Source: Paralichthys olivaceus (lineage: Eukaryota; Chordata; Actinopteri; Pleuronectiformes; Paralichthyidae). From it: 64,000 nucleotides of DNA. Positions 22,301-32,994 of the stretch are shown piece by piece. Position 1 is the stretch's first letter. Every line of letters begins with the position of its first letter. The notes under the pieces are model-generated. The model had not been told where the DNA came from. It saw nothing but the letters and a program-made list of their open reading frames with translations, and made no database searches. The stretch lies in the NCBI RefSeq assembly GCF_024713975.1, contig NC_091095.1:4190001-4254000 (forward strand). Direction: 5' to 3'. A program made the translations under genes and the position numbers.

Positions 22301-25292
22301 GGAGTAGTGGTTGTTGTCGTTGGGGTATTGGTTGTTGTCGTGGGAGTAATGGTTGTTGTCGTTGGGGTAGTGGTTGTTGGAGTAGTTGTTGTTGTCGGAG
22401 TAGTGGTGGTTGTCGTTGGGGTTGTGGTGGTTGTCGTTGAGGTAGTGGTTGTTGTCGTTGGGGTAGTGGCTGTTGACGTTGGAGTGGTGTTGGTTGTTGT
22501 TGGGGTAGTGTCTTTATCGTGTTTGGTTTTGTTGCCGCAGTTTGGATCTTTTCCTGGTTTGTTGTCTTTGTCTTGTTTGTCTTTGTTACCAGGGTTTTGA
22601 TCTTTTTCTGATTTGTTGTCTTTATCTGGTTTGTCTTCATTACCTTGGTTTTTATCTTTTCCTGGTTTGTTGTCTTTGTCTTGTTTGTCTTCGTTACCAG
22701 GGTTTGGATATTTTCCTGATGTGTTGTCTTTATCTGGTTTGTCTTTATTACCTGGGTTTGCATCTTTTCCTGGTTTGTTGTCTTTGTCTTGTTTGTCTTT
22801 GTTACCAGGGTTTGGATATTTTCCTGATGTGTTGTCTTTATCTGGTTTGTCTTTATTACCTGGGTTTGCATCTTTTCCTGGTTTGTTGTCTTTGTCTTGT
22901 TTGTCTTTGTTACCAGGGTTTTGATCTTTTTCTGATTTGTTGTCTTTATCTGGTTTGTCTTCATTACCTTGGTTTTTATCTTTTCCTGGTTTGTTGTCTT
23001 TGTCTTGTCTGTCTTCGTTACCAGGGTTTGGATATTTTCCTGATGTGTTGTCTTTATCTGGTTTGTCTTTGTTACCAGGGTTTGGATATTTTCCTGATGT
23101 GTTGTCTTTATCTGGTTTGTCTTTATGACCTTGATTTTTATCTTTTCCTGGTTTGTTGTCTCTGTCTTGTTTGTCCTTGTTACCTGGGTTTGCATCTTTT
23201 CCTGGTTTGTTGTCTTTGTCTTGTTTGTCTTTGTTACCAGGGTTTGGATATTTTCCTGATGTGTTGTCTTTATCTGGTTTGTCTTTATTACCTGGGTTTG
23301 CATCTTTTCCTGGTTTGTTGTCTTTGTCTTGTTTGTCTTTGTTACCAGGGTTTTGATCTTTTTCTGATTTGTTGTCTTTATCTGGTTTGTCTTCATTACC
23401 TTGGCTTTTATCTTTTCCTGGTTTGTTGTCTTTGTCTTGTTTGTCTTCATTACCTGGGTTTGCATCTTTTCCTGGTTTGTTGTCTTTGTCTTGTTTGTCT
23501 TTGTTACCAGGGTTTGGATATTTTCCTGATGTGTTGTCTTTATCTGGTTTGTCTTTATTACCTTGGTTTTTATCTTTTCCTGGTTTGTTGTCTTCGTCTT
23601 GTCTGTCTTTGTTACCTGGGTTTGCATCTTTTCCTGGTTTGTCTTTGTTACCAGGGTTTTGATCTTTTTCTGATTTGTTGTCTTTATCTGGTTTGTCTTT
23701 ATTACCTTGGTATTTATCTTTTCCTGGTTTGTTGTCTTTGTCTTGTCTGTCTTTGTTACCTGGGTTTGCATCTTTTCCTGGTTTGTTGTCTTTGTCTTGT
23801 TTGTCTGTGTTACCAGGGTTTTGATCTTTTTCTGATTTGTTGTCTTTACCTGGTTTGTCTTTGTTACCAGGGTTTGGATATTTTTCTGATTCGTTGTCTT
23901 TATCTGGTTTGTCTTCATTACCTTGGTTTTTATCTTTTCCTGGTTTGTTGTCTTTGTCTTGTTTGTCTTTGTTGTTGCAGTTTGGATCTTTTCGATGTTT
24001 GTTGTCTTCATGTGGTTTGTCATTGTTCCCGGGGCTTGGATCTTTTCCTGGTTCGTTGTCTTTATCTGGTTTGTCTTTGTTGCCAGGGTTTAGATCTTTT
24101 CCTGATTTGTTGTCTTCATGTGGTTTGTCATTGTTCCCGGGGCTTGGATCTTTTCCTGGTTCGTCGTCTTTATCTGGTTTGTCTTTGTTGCCAGGGTTTA
24201 GATCTTTTCCTGATTTGTTGTCTTCATGTGGTTTGTCATTGTTCCCGGGGCTTGGATCTTTTCCTGGTTCGTCGTCTTTATCTGGTTTGTCTTTGTTGCC
24301 AGGGTTTAGATCTTTTCCTGATTTGTTGTCTTCATGTGGTTTGTCATTGTTCCCGGGGCTTGGATCTTTTCCTGGTTCGTCGTCTTTATCTGGTTTGTCT
24401 TTGTTGCCAGGGTTTAGATCTTTTCCTGGTTGGTTGTCATTATGTGGTTTGTCTTTGTTACTGGGATTTGGATGTTTTCCTGGTGTGTTGTCATTATGTG
24501 GTTTGTCTTTGTTGCCAGGGTTTAGATCTTTTCCTGATTTGTTGTCTTCATGTGGTTTGTCTTTGTTACTGGGATTTGGTTGTTTTCCTGGTTCGTCGTC
24601 TTTATCTGGTTTGTCTTTGTTGCCAGGGTTTAGATCTTTTCCTGGTTGGTTGTCATTATGTGGTTTGTCTTTATTACTGGGGTTTGGTTTTTCTCCTGGT
24701 TTGTTGTCTGTATCTTTGTGTAGTTTTTCATCATTACCCAGGCTGTAGTCTTCTGTTTTGGCAGGAATCCGCTTGGTAATTTTTATGCTAAGTGGCTGGT
24801 TACTACCTGGTTCTGGCTGCCACTGGTAGCTCCCTGTTAAAAAAAACAGAAGCAATTATCTGAATATCAGAAAACAATGTATGCCTGGATCTAGAGTATG
24901 TCTGTGTATCCTCCAGGTCGAGGATAGTTGAGTTGTACGTCTGTACATACAGGCAACTGGACTTGCTTGTTTTTTTCAGAAGACCTTTCACATGTCACAA
25001 ACAAAACATCCTCAGTTCTGAAGAAACAAGCCCAGTTGCGTATGTACCACTCCCACAAATAAATCTAGAGTAGAGGACATATGATTTTTCTACCATGAAC
25101 TCTTTCATTTGGAGATTAACTTACCAACAAGTATAACAGCAAACAGAGTCAATTGTAACTGTTATAGAAAATGGAACAGAGGAAAAATGAAAAGAAGAGA
25201 ATTACTATGTTATTCAACATATTATCGTCAACACAGCAAATAATTTGTATTGATTATTCAGAAAAAAAAAAGAAATACAATACCAATTTCAT
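6832..25292 (-). CDS. Giant secreted mucin-like protein with Thr/Pro repeats and two WxxW domains
   Basis: Predicted coding exons on the minus strand are 25292-25284, 25158-25125, 24833-8046, 7926-7755, 7625-7510, 7384-7210 and 6952-6832 (stop TAA 6834-6832). All junctions are GT-AG, the phases agree, and the sum is 17,415 nt, or 5,804 residues. The order is signal peptide (MKLLQLTLFAVILVG), about 60 residues of unique sequence, charged 18-residue repeats, Thr/Pro repeats, Cys-bearing 18-residue repeats, a basic segment (KAKRRGCRHRVKRPGC), and two WxxW domains like those of gel-forming mucins and CILP. The likely role is a heavily O-glycosylated secreted mucin or matrix protein; tissue is unknown. 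No VWD, CK or membrane segment is visible, so this is not a classical MUC2/MUC5 orthologue. That 16.8 kb has no stop in one frame, between valid splice sites, argues for function. Assembly collapse of the repeats is possible, so true length may differ. Confidence 0.85.
7510..7926 (-). other. First WxxW domain (two exons) of the mucin-like protein
   Basis: Exons 7926-7755 and 7625-7510 join in phase 2 and encode CWTDWFDRDDPTATGDWELL, ICNYPLKIEV, GFICKNSDQKQGKCHDYRVR and FMCP. The exon lengths (172 and 116 nt) and phases mirror the second domain, so the two-exon module was duplicated in tandem. The last donor could instead be six bases earlier (after 7516) in the same phase; gtgagt after 7510 is stronger. 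Confidence 0.9.
8160..8925 (-). repeat. 54-bp tandem array encoding 14 Cys-bearing 18-residue repeats
   Basis: The unit reads LKPNRCNNDKPDKDNKPG with small changes (E for D, K for N, one LC, one CC). Nearly every copy has one cysteine, unlike the related N-terminal array, where Cys is almost absent. The DNA units are nearly identical, which indicates recent homogenisation. The array is inside the giant exon, just before the basic segment and the WxxW domains. Free or paired cysteines could cross-link the polymer; that is inference. Confidence 0.95.
8930..22515 (-). repeat. Thr/Pro mucin-type repeat region, about 4.5 k residues
   Basis: The minus-strand frame encodes mostly TTTTTTP (21 bp) and TTTTP (15 bp) units, with occasional M, N, I, S, A and Q substitutions. 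Sixteen spacers of about 40 residues (SHTMVTKTNQMNTTNQGG, then a KKNKTKTTNQ part) interrupt it near 10.3, 11.2, 12.5, 13.3, 14.7, 15.2, 15.7, 16.5, 17.6, 18.7, 19.1, 19.4, 20.0, 20.2, 21.1 and 21.9 kb. Such Thr/Pro tracts are typical O-glycan carriers. Larger units are duplicated too, e.g. blocks at 11828 and 13934 (2,106 bp apart) and a 330-bp tandem copy at 18176/18506. The plus strand is almost only G and T, so long plus-strand frames (such as 9934-15588 and 17266-21831) are composition artefacts. Confidence 0.95.
22520..24715 (-). repeat. 54-bp tandem array encoding charged 18-residue repeats
   Basis: About 40 copies of a unit like KDKPDKDNKPGKDPNPGN run from just after the unique N-terminal segment. 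The first copies carry H and E variants (KPHEDNKSGKDLNPGN) and form a higher-order 36-residue pattern; later ones alternate KDANPGN, KDKNQGN and KYPNPGN types. The composition is K, D, N, P, G and E with almost no hydrophobic residue, so the segment should be disordered. The core KPDKDNKPG is shared with the C-terminal Cys array. Confidence 0.95.
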
Positions 25293-25322
25293 CTTTTTGC
25301 AGATAGAGGTGGACCTTTCAAC
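25284..25322 (-). other. Start-codon exon of the mucin-like gene
   Basis: On the minus strand, acceptor ctctgcag precedes 25322 and the exon ends after 25284 before gtattg. It contains ATG 25292-25290 followed by two codons (MKL). Joined to the 34-nt exon 25158-25125 it gives MKLLQLTLFAVILVG, a good signal peptide, in frame with the giant exon. The donor is weak at +4 to +6, so transcript evidence is needed for this exon. The 25158-25125 exon (acceptor ataacag, donor gtaagt) is stronger. Confidence 0.6.
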
Positions 25323-25774
25323 CTGCAGAGATGTACAAGGAAGTAAGAAAAGTTTACGATATGTTTTAATCCATGATTATGGAATCAGTTTTAAATTAAG
25401 AGCATTCCTTTACATTCACAATTTACAACCACATGTACAAAACATCAAATCACGTTTACTCATGTATCCAAAATTTGTATGTCTCTAGACTTTACATTTT
25501 ACACAAAGTATTCTCAGAGGATCGATTAAGACAAACTGGCATTTTCATAGTTTTAAAATTATTTAGAAGTTAGAATTAAAAAAAAAATGTATTGTCATTT
25601 TCAACATTTAAAATATTTCTAAACCATTAATTATTGAAAGGTAAATCAAAAGATCTAGTTAGACTCCACATTTATTTACGCTAAATGTTACAAGTTGTGA
25701 ACTCATTTTGAAAAAAAAAAGATAATTATTGTAAATTAAGGTACTTTTTAACAAAACGAACGCATAGCACTCAC

Positions 25775-25880
25775 CAGAAGTTAAATGTGCTTGATGATGC
25801 CGTTGGTGTCAGAAGAAAATATTTCATCCACTGCAACTCTCTGTCTCTCTGTCCAAGTTCAGTCTGAATTTAAATACTTC
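25775..25880 (-). promoter_or_regulatory. Likely promoter and non-coding first exon of the mucin-like gene
   Basis: On the minus strand a TATA-like tatttaaa (25876-25869) lies upstream of a short exon ending in CTTCTG/gtgagt (cut after 25775). The exon's own ATG is in a phase that does not fit the next exons, so I treat it as 5' UTR; the short frame MKYFLLTPTASSS would be an upstream open frame. Confidence 0.4.
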
Positions 25881-25899
25881 ACTGAGACTATGGTCCGGT

Positions 25900-28800
25900 T
25901 AGAGACAGTGATTAAACACCCACTTACGTTGGGATCGGTGCTGCAGCACACACCCAAATTGTAACAACTACTCATTACTAATAATTAATAATTATTCTAA
26001 TTATTGTCACTGTTACATGCTGTACAGTGAGACATTGTAATTTCATCTCTTGGCACCAACTCAGGTGGTTTCATTAAGCTTTGAACTTTGCTTCCATCAA
26101 CCTTTTCTCTGGTAGAAGACACAACTGTGCACTACCTGCATCAAACAGCAGAGGGACACAGTTAGTAACTAGAAACAAACCCTGCAGTCATAAATACCCA
26201 ATTCGTCAAATTTTAAAATGTTAAAGTGTCAACATTTTGACTTTTAATCCCAGCCGATCAGCAAACTGAGGAATTATTGTAATTTAAGAATTATAAGAGG
26301 GATGCAGGCAAAAACAAATAATAATAAATTGACTGACAGGTTAATATGAGATTGTAGGACTTGATGAGCACAATATATATTCTGTGTTGAACCAATTAAT
26401 ATCAATGCTGTATTGAGAGCCACAGACAAACAGTCAGACAGACAGACTCAGTTTTATTAAATCAATGCTTTTACAACTTGGTCCCCAACTATCATTTTAT
26501 TCATCTCAGGAGAAAGTGGTTAGTGATCAAAAGTTCACAAATGAAATCAAATGAAATCACCGTGTCAATGTTGTGCAAATACTGTGTTGTTGGATAAATA
26601 TTAGAAATGTATAAACCACACATCTGACCTCACAGGCCTTTGCTATGACAAAACATAAACATGACGAACAGGAGCTTCTATGGGTTTTTGTGGTTCCTCA
26701 ACTCAAATCTTTTCACTGCAGGACAGTAAACAGTCCCTGCACGTGTTTGGATAAAATAAGCAAATAAGTTTGGTTCAATGCACTGATTCACATTATCTGT
26801 GATGCTGCTTTGTTATATTTCATATTTTTTGCATTATTTTGGAAAGTAGGTTGGTTTTATGATTTTTAATTTCCCTGTAATATTTTTGTGGCATGACTAT
26901 TTTCAAAATCATGATTTCACGGTTTCTGGTCATGAGTTATTTTCTTTCCCACTTACAGCAGGACAGCATGACTAACCTGATTTTGTCTGTTCGTCAGAAA
27001 TGACTGTGCTGTACCCTGCACACAATGGCACAATTGATTTTCTTGTTGACCACCCATCCAATCAACTTCAAACTTGACGGCCATTTTTCTGAGGACGTCA
27101 GTAAGTGCAGTGTTGGCTGTAACTGTTTCCTTGACCTTCCACTCATTTTGTTCAGGTTTTAATTTATAAACCTGCACCTATCACTTCAGAGAAATGTCAA
27201 AATCAGTTTCGACCATATAAAAATACTGGAATGTAGAGACCTTTCTAGGTTTCTAAGATTTCCTCATCAGGCAGTTCTACCTTCAAGTTCCCAAATGCCT
27301 GTTGGAGAGACAACTCAGGTTGAAAGCATGTGCACATGCTGATATGCCCTAATTACACCTGTCCTCCGTCAGAGGACAGCTTCTAGAGAACACCACACCT
27401 CAACTGATGGAACATTTGATTTCATTTTATTCAAATACAACATCTCTGCAATGTCCTAAGGCTGGGCCTGAGCATAATTAGCCAATCTCGGCTCAAAGTG
27501 TTTCCATCACACTGAAACAACAGGATGAGACTCACCCTGTGTCCACGGCCAATCAGTGCTGACATTCTGTTCCATAAGCTTTGGCTTTGAAGATGCTGGT
27601 TAAACTCGTTCAGCCAGAATTCTGCTTCACCATCATTATGGTAAAGGGCTCTACTTGTGTTCTGCTCTACTGCTGCATGAAGAAGATGAACACACACATA
27701 TCCTTTCTGTGCATGTGACACTCAACCCACAAGCTAAAAGCATAAATTCTGACCTGTCATTAATGCTGCACTCCAGAAAGAGTTGTGATTTTCTCAGCTG
27801 AAATGTCAAACCTCTGATCAAAGTTCAGTAGTAGTAGTAGTACTGAGCTTATATGAATACTATCGTTTACAGTGATGAGTGTATAACAAAGTTGGTCCCT
27901 CAAATTGACTCAGTTTCCCACAGTCCTCTGCTTTGTCCCTGATGTCCATCCACTTACTGTATCATTGCTGCAGTGACTCCTGATGCAATTTTATCAATAG
28001 CAGTTAATGACCAATAAGCTCAATAAGCAAAGAGCAGAGACGCTATTCTGTGATTTATCAGAAGATATGTCGTCATGTTCGTGGAACTTTCATTTCAAGA
28101 CACACAAGCAATTAAATTTTTTTATTTACACACACACACACATGAATCCGTGAGATTGAAATTAAAAAACGCATTTCAATTCAATTCAATTCAATTTTAT
28201 TTGTATAGCGCCAAATTATAATATACATTATCTCAAGGCGCTTAACAAAGAACGTCAAGACCTTACCAATGTGTTTTCTAACAGATTATAGTCTCCTCTT
28301 AATTTTGTCTCCATAGTAAAGAACATTTGCAGCAGCTGCACGATCTGATTATTACTCTTCATGTGTATATAAAAATAGTGTCTATAATGTCAGAGTTGCA
28401 CAACATCACTAAAGAGGCACCAACACATACAAACATATGCAACAGGAGGTCACTTATATGCCTAGCGTAGGAATATCCTTCAGGTCGTAATATGGGAGCA
28501 GATGAACATATCGACTGAGTGATGAGAAGATGGAGTTTAAAGTAAATGGGGAAATTGGAGCTCTGTCATTTCACCTGTTTCACCGGAAAGGTGATCAATT
28601 AGCTCAAGTTGTCTTCAGACTCTCACAGCTGCAGGCGGCGCTCAGACGGCTCCATCACTCTGAAACACGAACATGAGTCAAATCAAAATATAATCCTCAA
28701 GACAAGCCTTGCCTACACATTTCACTGGATTTGAGTTAATGACTGCTTCTCAGCTAACTTCAAATTTAATTCATTAGATTTGAGGGTAAATGGACAATAT

Positions 28801-28990
28801 GTTAATTAGATATGATTCATTGCTAATTATGTGGGTAAGTGGTTTCCTGGGTATTGAGAATTGTCTTTATTTCACTCACTGAAAAATAATGTCATAAAAT
28901 AGACTATTGTTTATCTTGCCTGTGTTTCTCTTACTTCTCTGTGACTGACTGGACTTCTGCTGCGGTTCTACAGCCACAGGAACCTGGTTC
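25900..28990. other. Intergenic region, no gene recognised
   Basis: About 3 kb between the mucin-like gene and tm4sf4. Short open frames (such as 27177-26953 minus and 27721-27431 minus) have no recognisable domain and no splice context that I can support. The only clear element is the repeat at about 28172-28260. Confidence 0.5.
28172..28260 (+). repeat. Common teleost interspersed repeat end
   Basis: The stretch has tandem aattc units then attttatttgtatagcgcca and ctcaaggcgctt, a sequence seen many times in teleost genomes. The family is not named with certainty. Confidence 0.6.
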
Positions 28991-29026
28991 AGTACCTTCA
29001 GACTAGAAGACTAGAGTGAACTCTTC

Positions 29027-29797
29027 TCAGAGTGGATACTGACCCCCTCCGCAGCAGCCACAGCCCCCACACAGAGCTCCCAGCAGGCCGTTCACCACCT
29101 GCACGGCACACAGCGCCGCCTGGATTAAACCCATCACCAGCAGCACAGAGAACAGGGACAGATGCCAGGACACCACGCCGACCGGCTCTAAACACAGCGA
29201 CCAGATGTCTTTGTTGGACAGGTAGTCTCTGCAGAGGGAGGGTGAGAAACACACAACCTGAATAATACATTTATTAATGAATGAGCACAATGTTACAGAC
29301 ACAGTTACCATGAGATTAAACTTCTGCCTGCTTGTTGCTAGAACTGTTACTACAGACATCCTTTTACAGTTTGCATAGATTAGCTTTGAAAGCCTCAATT
29401 CTTTTCACTGAGAAATAAAGCACATAAACCACAGAGTTTCTAAAACACATAATATGAAACAAATGTCGTAATGTGACTTGTGAGTCTCACCCATCTGAGA
29501 AGGGATATTCCCAAAGTGCCACGGTGGTGTTTACCAGACACAGGGGTCCATGGTTAATGGCCACCGCAGAAACGATAACTGAGTAACCAGCCCCCAAAAC
29601 CCCCACAGCTGCAAACAGGATGGAGGTCAGCATCTACAGAGAAGGAGGGAGAAACAGTCGCTCATATTGGGAATCAATAGGTTCGGCGGGTTCGCTTTTA
29701 ACTTCTTAAACAATGAAAACAATGAGGTTGTTCTCTTGCTGTGCAGAGGCCAGGCTGAAGGTCATTTACAGAGGGTGGCCTGCACAGAGCTACTGAT

Positions 29798-29840
<43 letters not shown>

Positions 29841-30779
29841 AGCAGTTTGACACTTTTATTTGTCATTCATTCCTACACATTCCTGGAGTAGTGATCGGCG
29901 TGTGTACGTCTGCTCCAGTACAATACCTGCCCTGTGCAGGAAAGTCATGTGAAACTCTCATATGAGGAATTTCTCATTGTAGTTATTGGAATCTCATCAA
30001 TTTCTCTGTATACATGTGTGTGTGTGTGTGAGTGTGTGTCCCTGTGCTGTTTGTTATCCAGACCCACAGTGAGTTGACACACTACAAGTTTAAATGATCA
30101 GTTTCAGTTTTATATTTATATTTCAGGTAATGACAGAATAGGATTGGCTGAGAAATAAGCTGATATGAGCCTTTCACAGATGTTGGCTGGGATGAAGACT
30201 TTTATTTTACAGAATACACAATGAAGAAAAGGTATGAAATTATTTTTACATTTTCTTTATTCAATTTCTGTAGAGTTAGTTATATTGTGTTATTTAAAAT
30301 AAAGTTTACGGTTTTGTCTTTGGAATAATTGTCTCCCAAAGTAAATTTAAACGAATAAATAAATAGATAAAAGCACTAAAGCTTTTCTTTCACAAATTAA
30401 ACTTAAAATTCAAGTCAAACTTGAATTGGTCCGTGGGCATCATGTGACCTGCACGTTCAACTACTGGACAGAACATTCAGTCTAAATTGTTAGATAAAGT
30501 TTACAGTGCTGAACATACTGAACAAGATATATTGGATATGTTAATATTTAACATTAACCTGCAATAAAATTAAATAAATAAGATCCTCTGATTAAAAACC
30601 TGTCGTAAAAGATAATTTGATTTTGGTGAGAAGTAATAGTGAAGCTTCTCCTCACCGCAAATCTCTGCCCACAGCTCTCGTTACCACAGCAACCGCAGCA
30701 GTCATTGTTCTTCAGACCCAGGAAGACCAGAGCTGGGAAGATCATCTGTTGACAAAGTATACACACACACACACACACA

Positions 30780-30822
<43 letters not shown>

Positions 30823-31267
30823 ATATAACTCCACATACTTCCCCAAAGCGGCTCACTTTATCACCATATTGCATATACAGGTCTCTTAATGATCCGGATC
30901 TGCAGCAAATGAAGATGAATCTGTGAATTATTATCTAAAATAATGTATTGATTGTGTATTTAATCAAAATGTAAAACAACTATCATGATATTCTAGATCT
31001 GAAGGTTGTGTTTTCAGATTGTTTGTTCACACGCGAGACAGAAAGAGGAAAAGAAGCAAATCCTCTCGTTTAAGAGGCTGAGACAGACGCACTCACCAAC
31101 ACTCCAGATCCCAGAATGCCTCCGAAGTACCAGACCTCTGTAGTGATGTGGTCACTCTCCACAGACTTCCCACCGGGGAAGAAGAGCAGGATGTTGCACA
31201 GCACGCACACGATCAAGAGAGGTATCAGAGTGATCCCCAAACACTTGGCAAAACTGCCCGAACACAT
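29027..31267 (-). CDS. tm4sf4: Transmembrane 4 L6 family member 4 (TM4SF4)
   Basis: Four coding exons on the minus strand (31267-31097, 30745-30656, 29633-29491, 29228-29027) join to 606 nt, 201 residues, the usual family length. Residues MCSGSFAKCLGITLIPLLIV begin TM1, and NILLFFPGGK and EVWYFGGILGSGVL follow. A cysteine cluster GLKNNDCCGCCGNE follows TM2, TM3 is GVLGAGYSVIVSA, and the C-terminus has LCAVQVVNGLLGALCGG and ends QYPL. The GLKNNDCC stretch is as I recall it in mammalian TM4SF4. These proteins are four-pass plasma-membrane tetraspan-like proteins that affect proliferation and adhesion, and TM4SF4 is an intestine and liver protein in mammals. The gene sits near ceruloplasmin as in human. 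Introns hold (GT)n near 29803-29837 and (CA)n near 30761-30820. Confidence 0.93.
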
Positions 31268-31789
31268 CCTGGCACTGATGCTCGAGACACCTCGGACAGA
31301 AACACACTCCTGGGGGACGTCTGGACTTTAAATCTGCTGGATTTTCTCTCGCCTGATGTATTATCTCCTCCTAATTATTCCTTCGTTCACCTCCTTCCAA
31401 ACTCTCTGTCCACTTCGTCGACTGAATTACCTTGTCTGCTTCTGCCCGTTGAGGCTTTATAGTTGCCCCCTCCATCACCGTGTGTGATCTCACTGCTTTT
31501 ATAGCAGCCAGCCGTCATATGTCACACACTCTAACAAACATACATGCACACACACACACACACAGGCATGGAGGCAATAATGTGGGGATTGTGCACACAG
31601 ATGCACCAGTGAGGAAAGAGCAGTTAATGTTCTACCAAGTGTTTTGTGTACATGGAGACAGAAGAGGAAGTGACAGACAGTCGGTCGATACAGGCAGATA
31701 ACCACACGTTTACTGAGATGAAGCCTCTTCATTACTGAGAAGTAGAAAAGCCATTGTTCAGCTTTGGCTGTTTGTAATTTAAGATTTAA

Positions 31790-32110
31790 TTTGGTGCAGC
31801 TTGATTGAATCTAAGGGGCTTTGACGGAGATGTGTGCTCGACTGTCATTCTGCCTTTAGCAAGGTGCTTTTGTTTTCAATGCTGGTTGTTTGTAGTAAAT
31901 TGCTTTTGATGAAACTTGGTGGAAGGGTGATGTGTAGACCAAAAAAGAACTGGTTCACTTTTGGAGCAGATTTGAACAAGAGGTTGAATCCTGGAATTTC
32001 TTTCCACTTTCATCAACTCTGGGCATTTTTTCTATTATTTTGTGAAAAACTTAGTTTGCAAACTCTATTATCTATGGAGGGGTCAAATTTGGTGTTGATC
32101 CGCATAATGA
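31790..32110. repeat. Teleost interspersed repeat fragment
   Basis: Signature strings are ttggtgcagcttgattgaat next to a 'ggcggag'-like word, and tggttcacttttggagcaga followed by ttgaatcctggaatttcttt. Related fragments occur at about 41060-41345, 42590-42745 and 47840-48030. I know the type as frequent in fish but do not name it. Confidence 0.5.
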
Positions 32111-32354
32111 TCTAAATATAGTGAGTTCCCCCTAAAAATATGTTTCCTTTATTCAATTACTCTCGAGGAACAAATAATCTCTTCAACTATATAAAAAAAG
32201 GAACTCGGCAGAAAGCTTCTGCGTAAATGGTTTATTTTTCTGATCTCAATAAATGGATACTACATGTGATATGGTGAGATTAGGTTTTAATAATTCAATA
32301 AAAATTGTTGTAAAATTATGAGATCAGAAATCATTGACCCAGTATGTGCCTGCA

Positions 32355-32530
32355 TGTGGCCTCAGGTTCTCAGGTGGATCCTGTTGGCTGCTCCAAAGTC
32401 GAGGTTGAAAGATAAAGGCGTTTTCTCCATCAGGGCTGTGGAACAACCCACCTGAGGAAATAAGACTGTGACACGGACTCATTTTAAATCACTTTTGAAA
32501 ACCCAGTTTTGTAGATTTGATATATTTTTC
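32355..32530 (+). repeat. 3' end of a non-LTR retrotransposon (L2/Rex1-like)
   Basis: The text aaagataaaggcgttttctc, then ctgtggaacaacccacctga, then tttaaatcacttttgaaaac corresponds to the conserved end of the fish LINE reverse-transcriptase ORF (FSxRAxxLWNxLPEEIR.. SFKxxLKT). Only this tail is present. Confidence 0.55.
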
Positions 32531-32994
32531 ATGTGATGTCATGTTTTTGTTTTGTTTCAGTTTTTTGTTAACTTTTTTATTATAATTGTTCATTTATATG
32601 TATTGTCATATGTATTTCTGTCATACGCAGGTTTTTTATTTATTCATTTAATTTGAACTCTACCTTGTTTCCGACCTGATCGTGGTTGTCTGGCCTCTTG
32701 GTCACACTGCATCCTGCTGATTGTGATTTCTCTTATATAAACTTTGTTTTATTATTATTTTATTGTACGTTTATTATTATTATTATGAATATTATTATGA
32801 CATGTCCCATCCATGAACATGGTGTCAGTGGGGCAGCAGGTGACCTCATCGATGTCATCGGTCATCCACTTTTGTGTGCTGCTGTTCTTGAGTCAAACTC
32901 AATCGATGCCAGAGTAATCGATGAGCGGCTTGAAACAGCTTCTTCCTCGTCGGTGGATTTCCCCTCGTGTCTGTCGGTGCTGGTCCGAACCAAA

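Larger units (their letters stand above)
31330..32990. other. Spacer between tm4sf4 and the GGT-like gene, repeat-derived in part
   Basis: The two genes are divergent, so their promoters must lie here. The region includes an interspersed repeat at about 31790-32110 and a LINE tail at about 32355-32530. I see no other gene. Confidence 0.5.

Noticed and set aside
22542-24779. Plus-strand open frame of 745 codons with leucine/cysteine-rich repeats, like a membrane protein
   Set aside because: It is the antisense of the charged 54-bp array. Hydrophobicity comes from complementing K/D/N codons.
6832-25292. A classical MUC2 or MUC5 orthologue
   Set aside because: No VWD, C8, TIL or cystine-knot domains are present; only the WxxW domains and Thr/Pro tract are shared.
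25775-25837. Use of the ATG in the first exon (MKYFLLTPTASSS) as the mucin-like start
   Set aside because: Splicing its donor to the next exons puts the signal-peptide exon and the giant exon out of frame, whereas the ATG at 25292 fits all downstream phases.
26953-27721. Two small minus-strand open frames as possible exons
   Set aside because: No recognisable domain, no consistent splice sites, and no neighbouring exon in phase.
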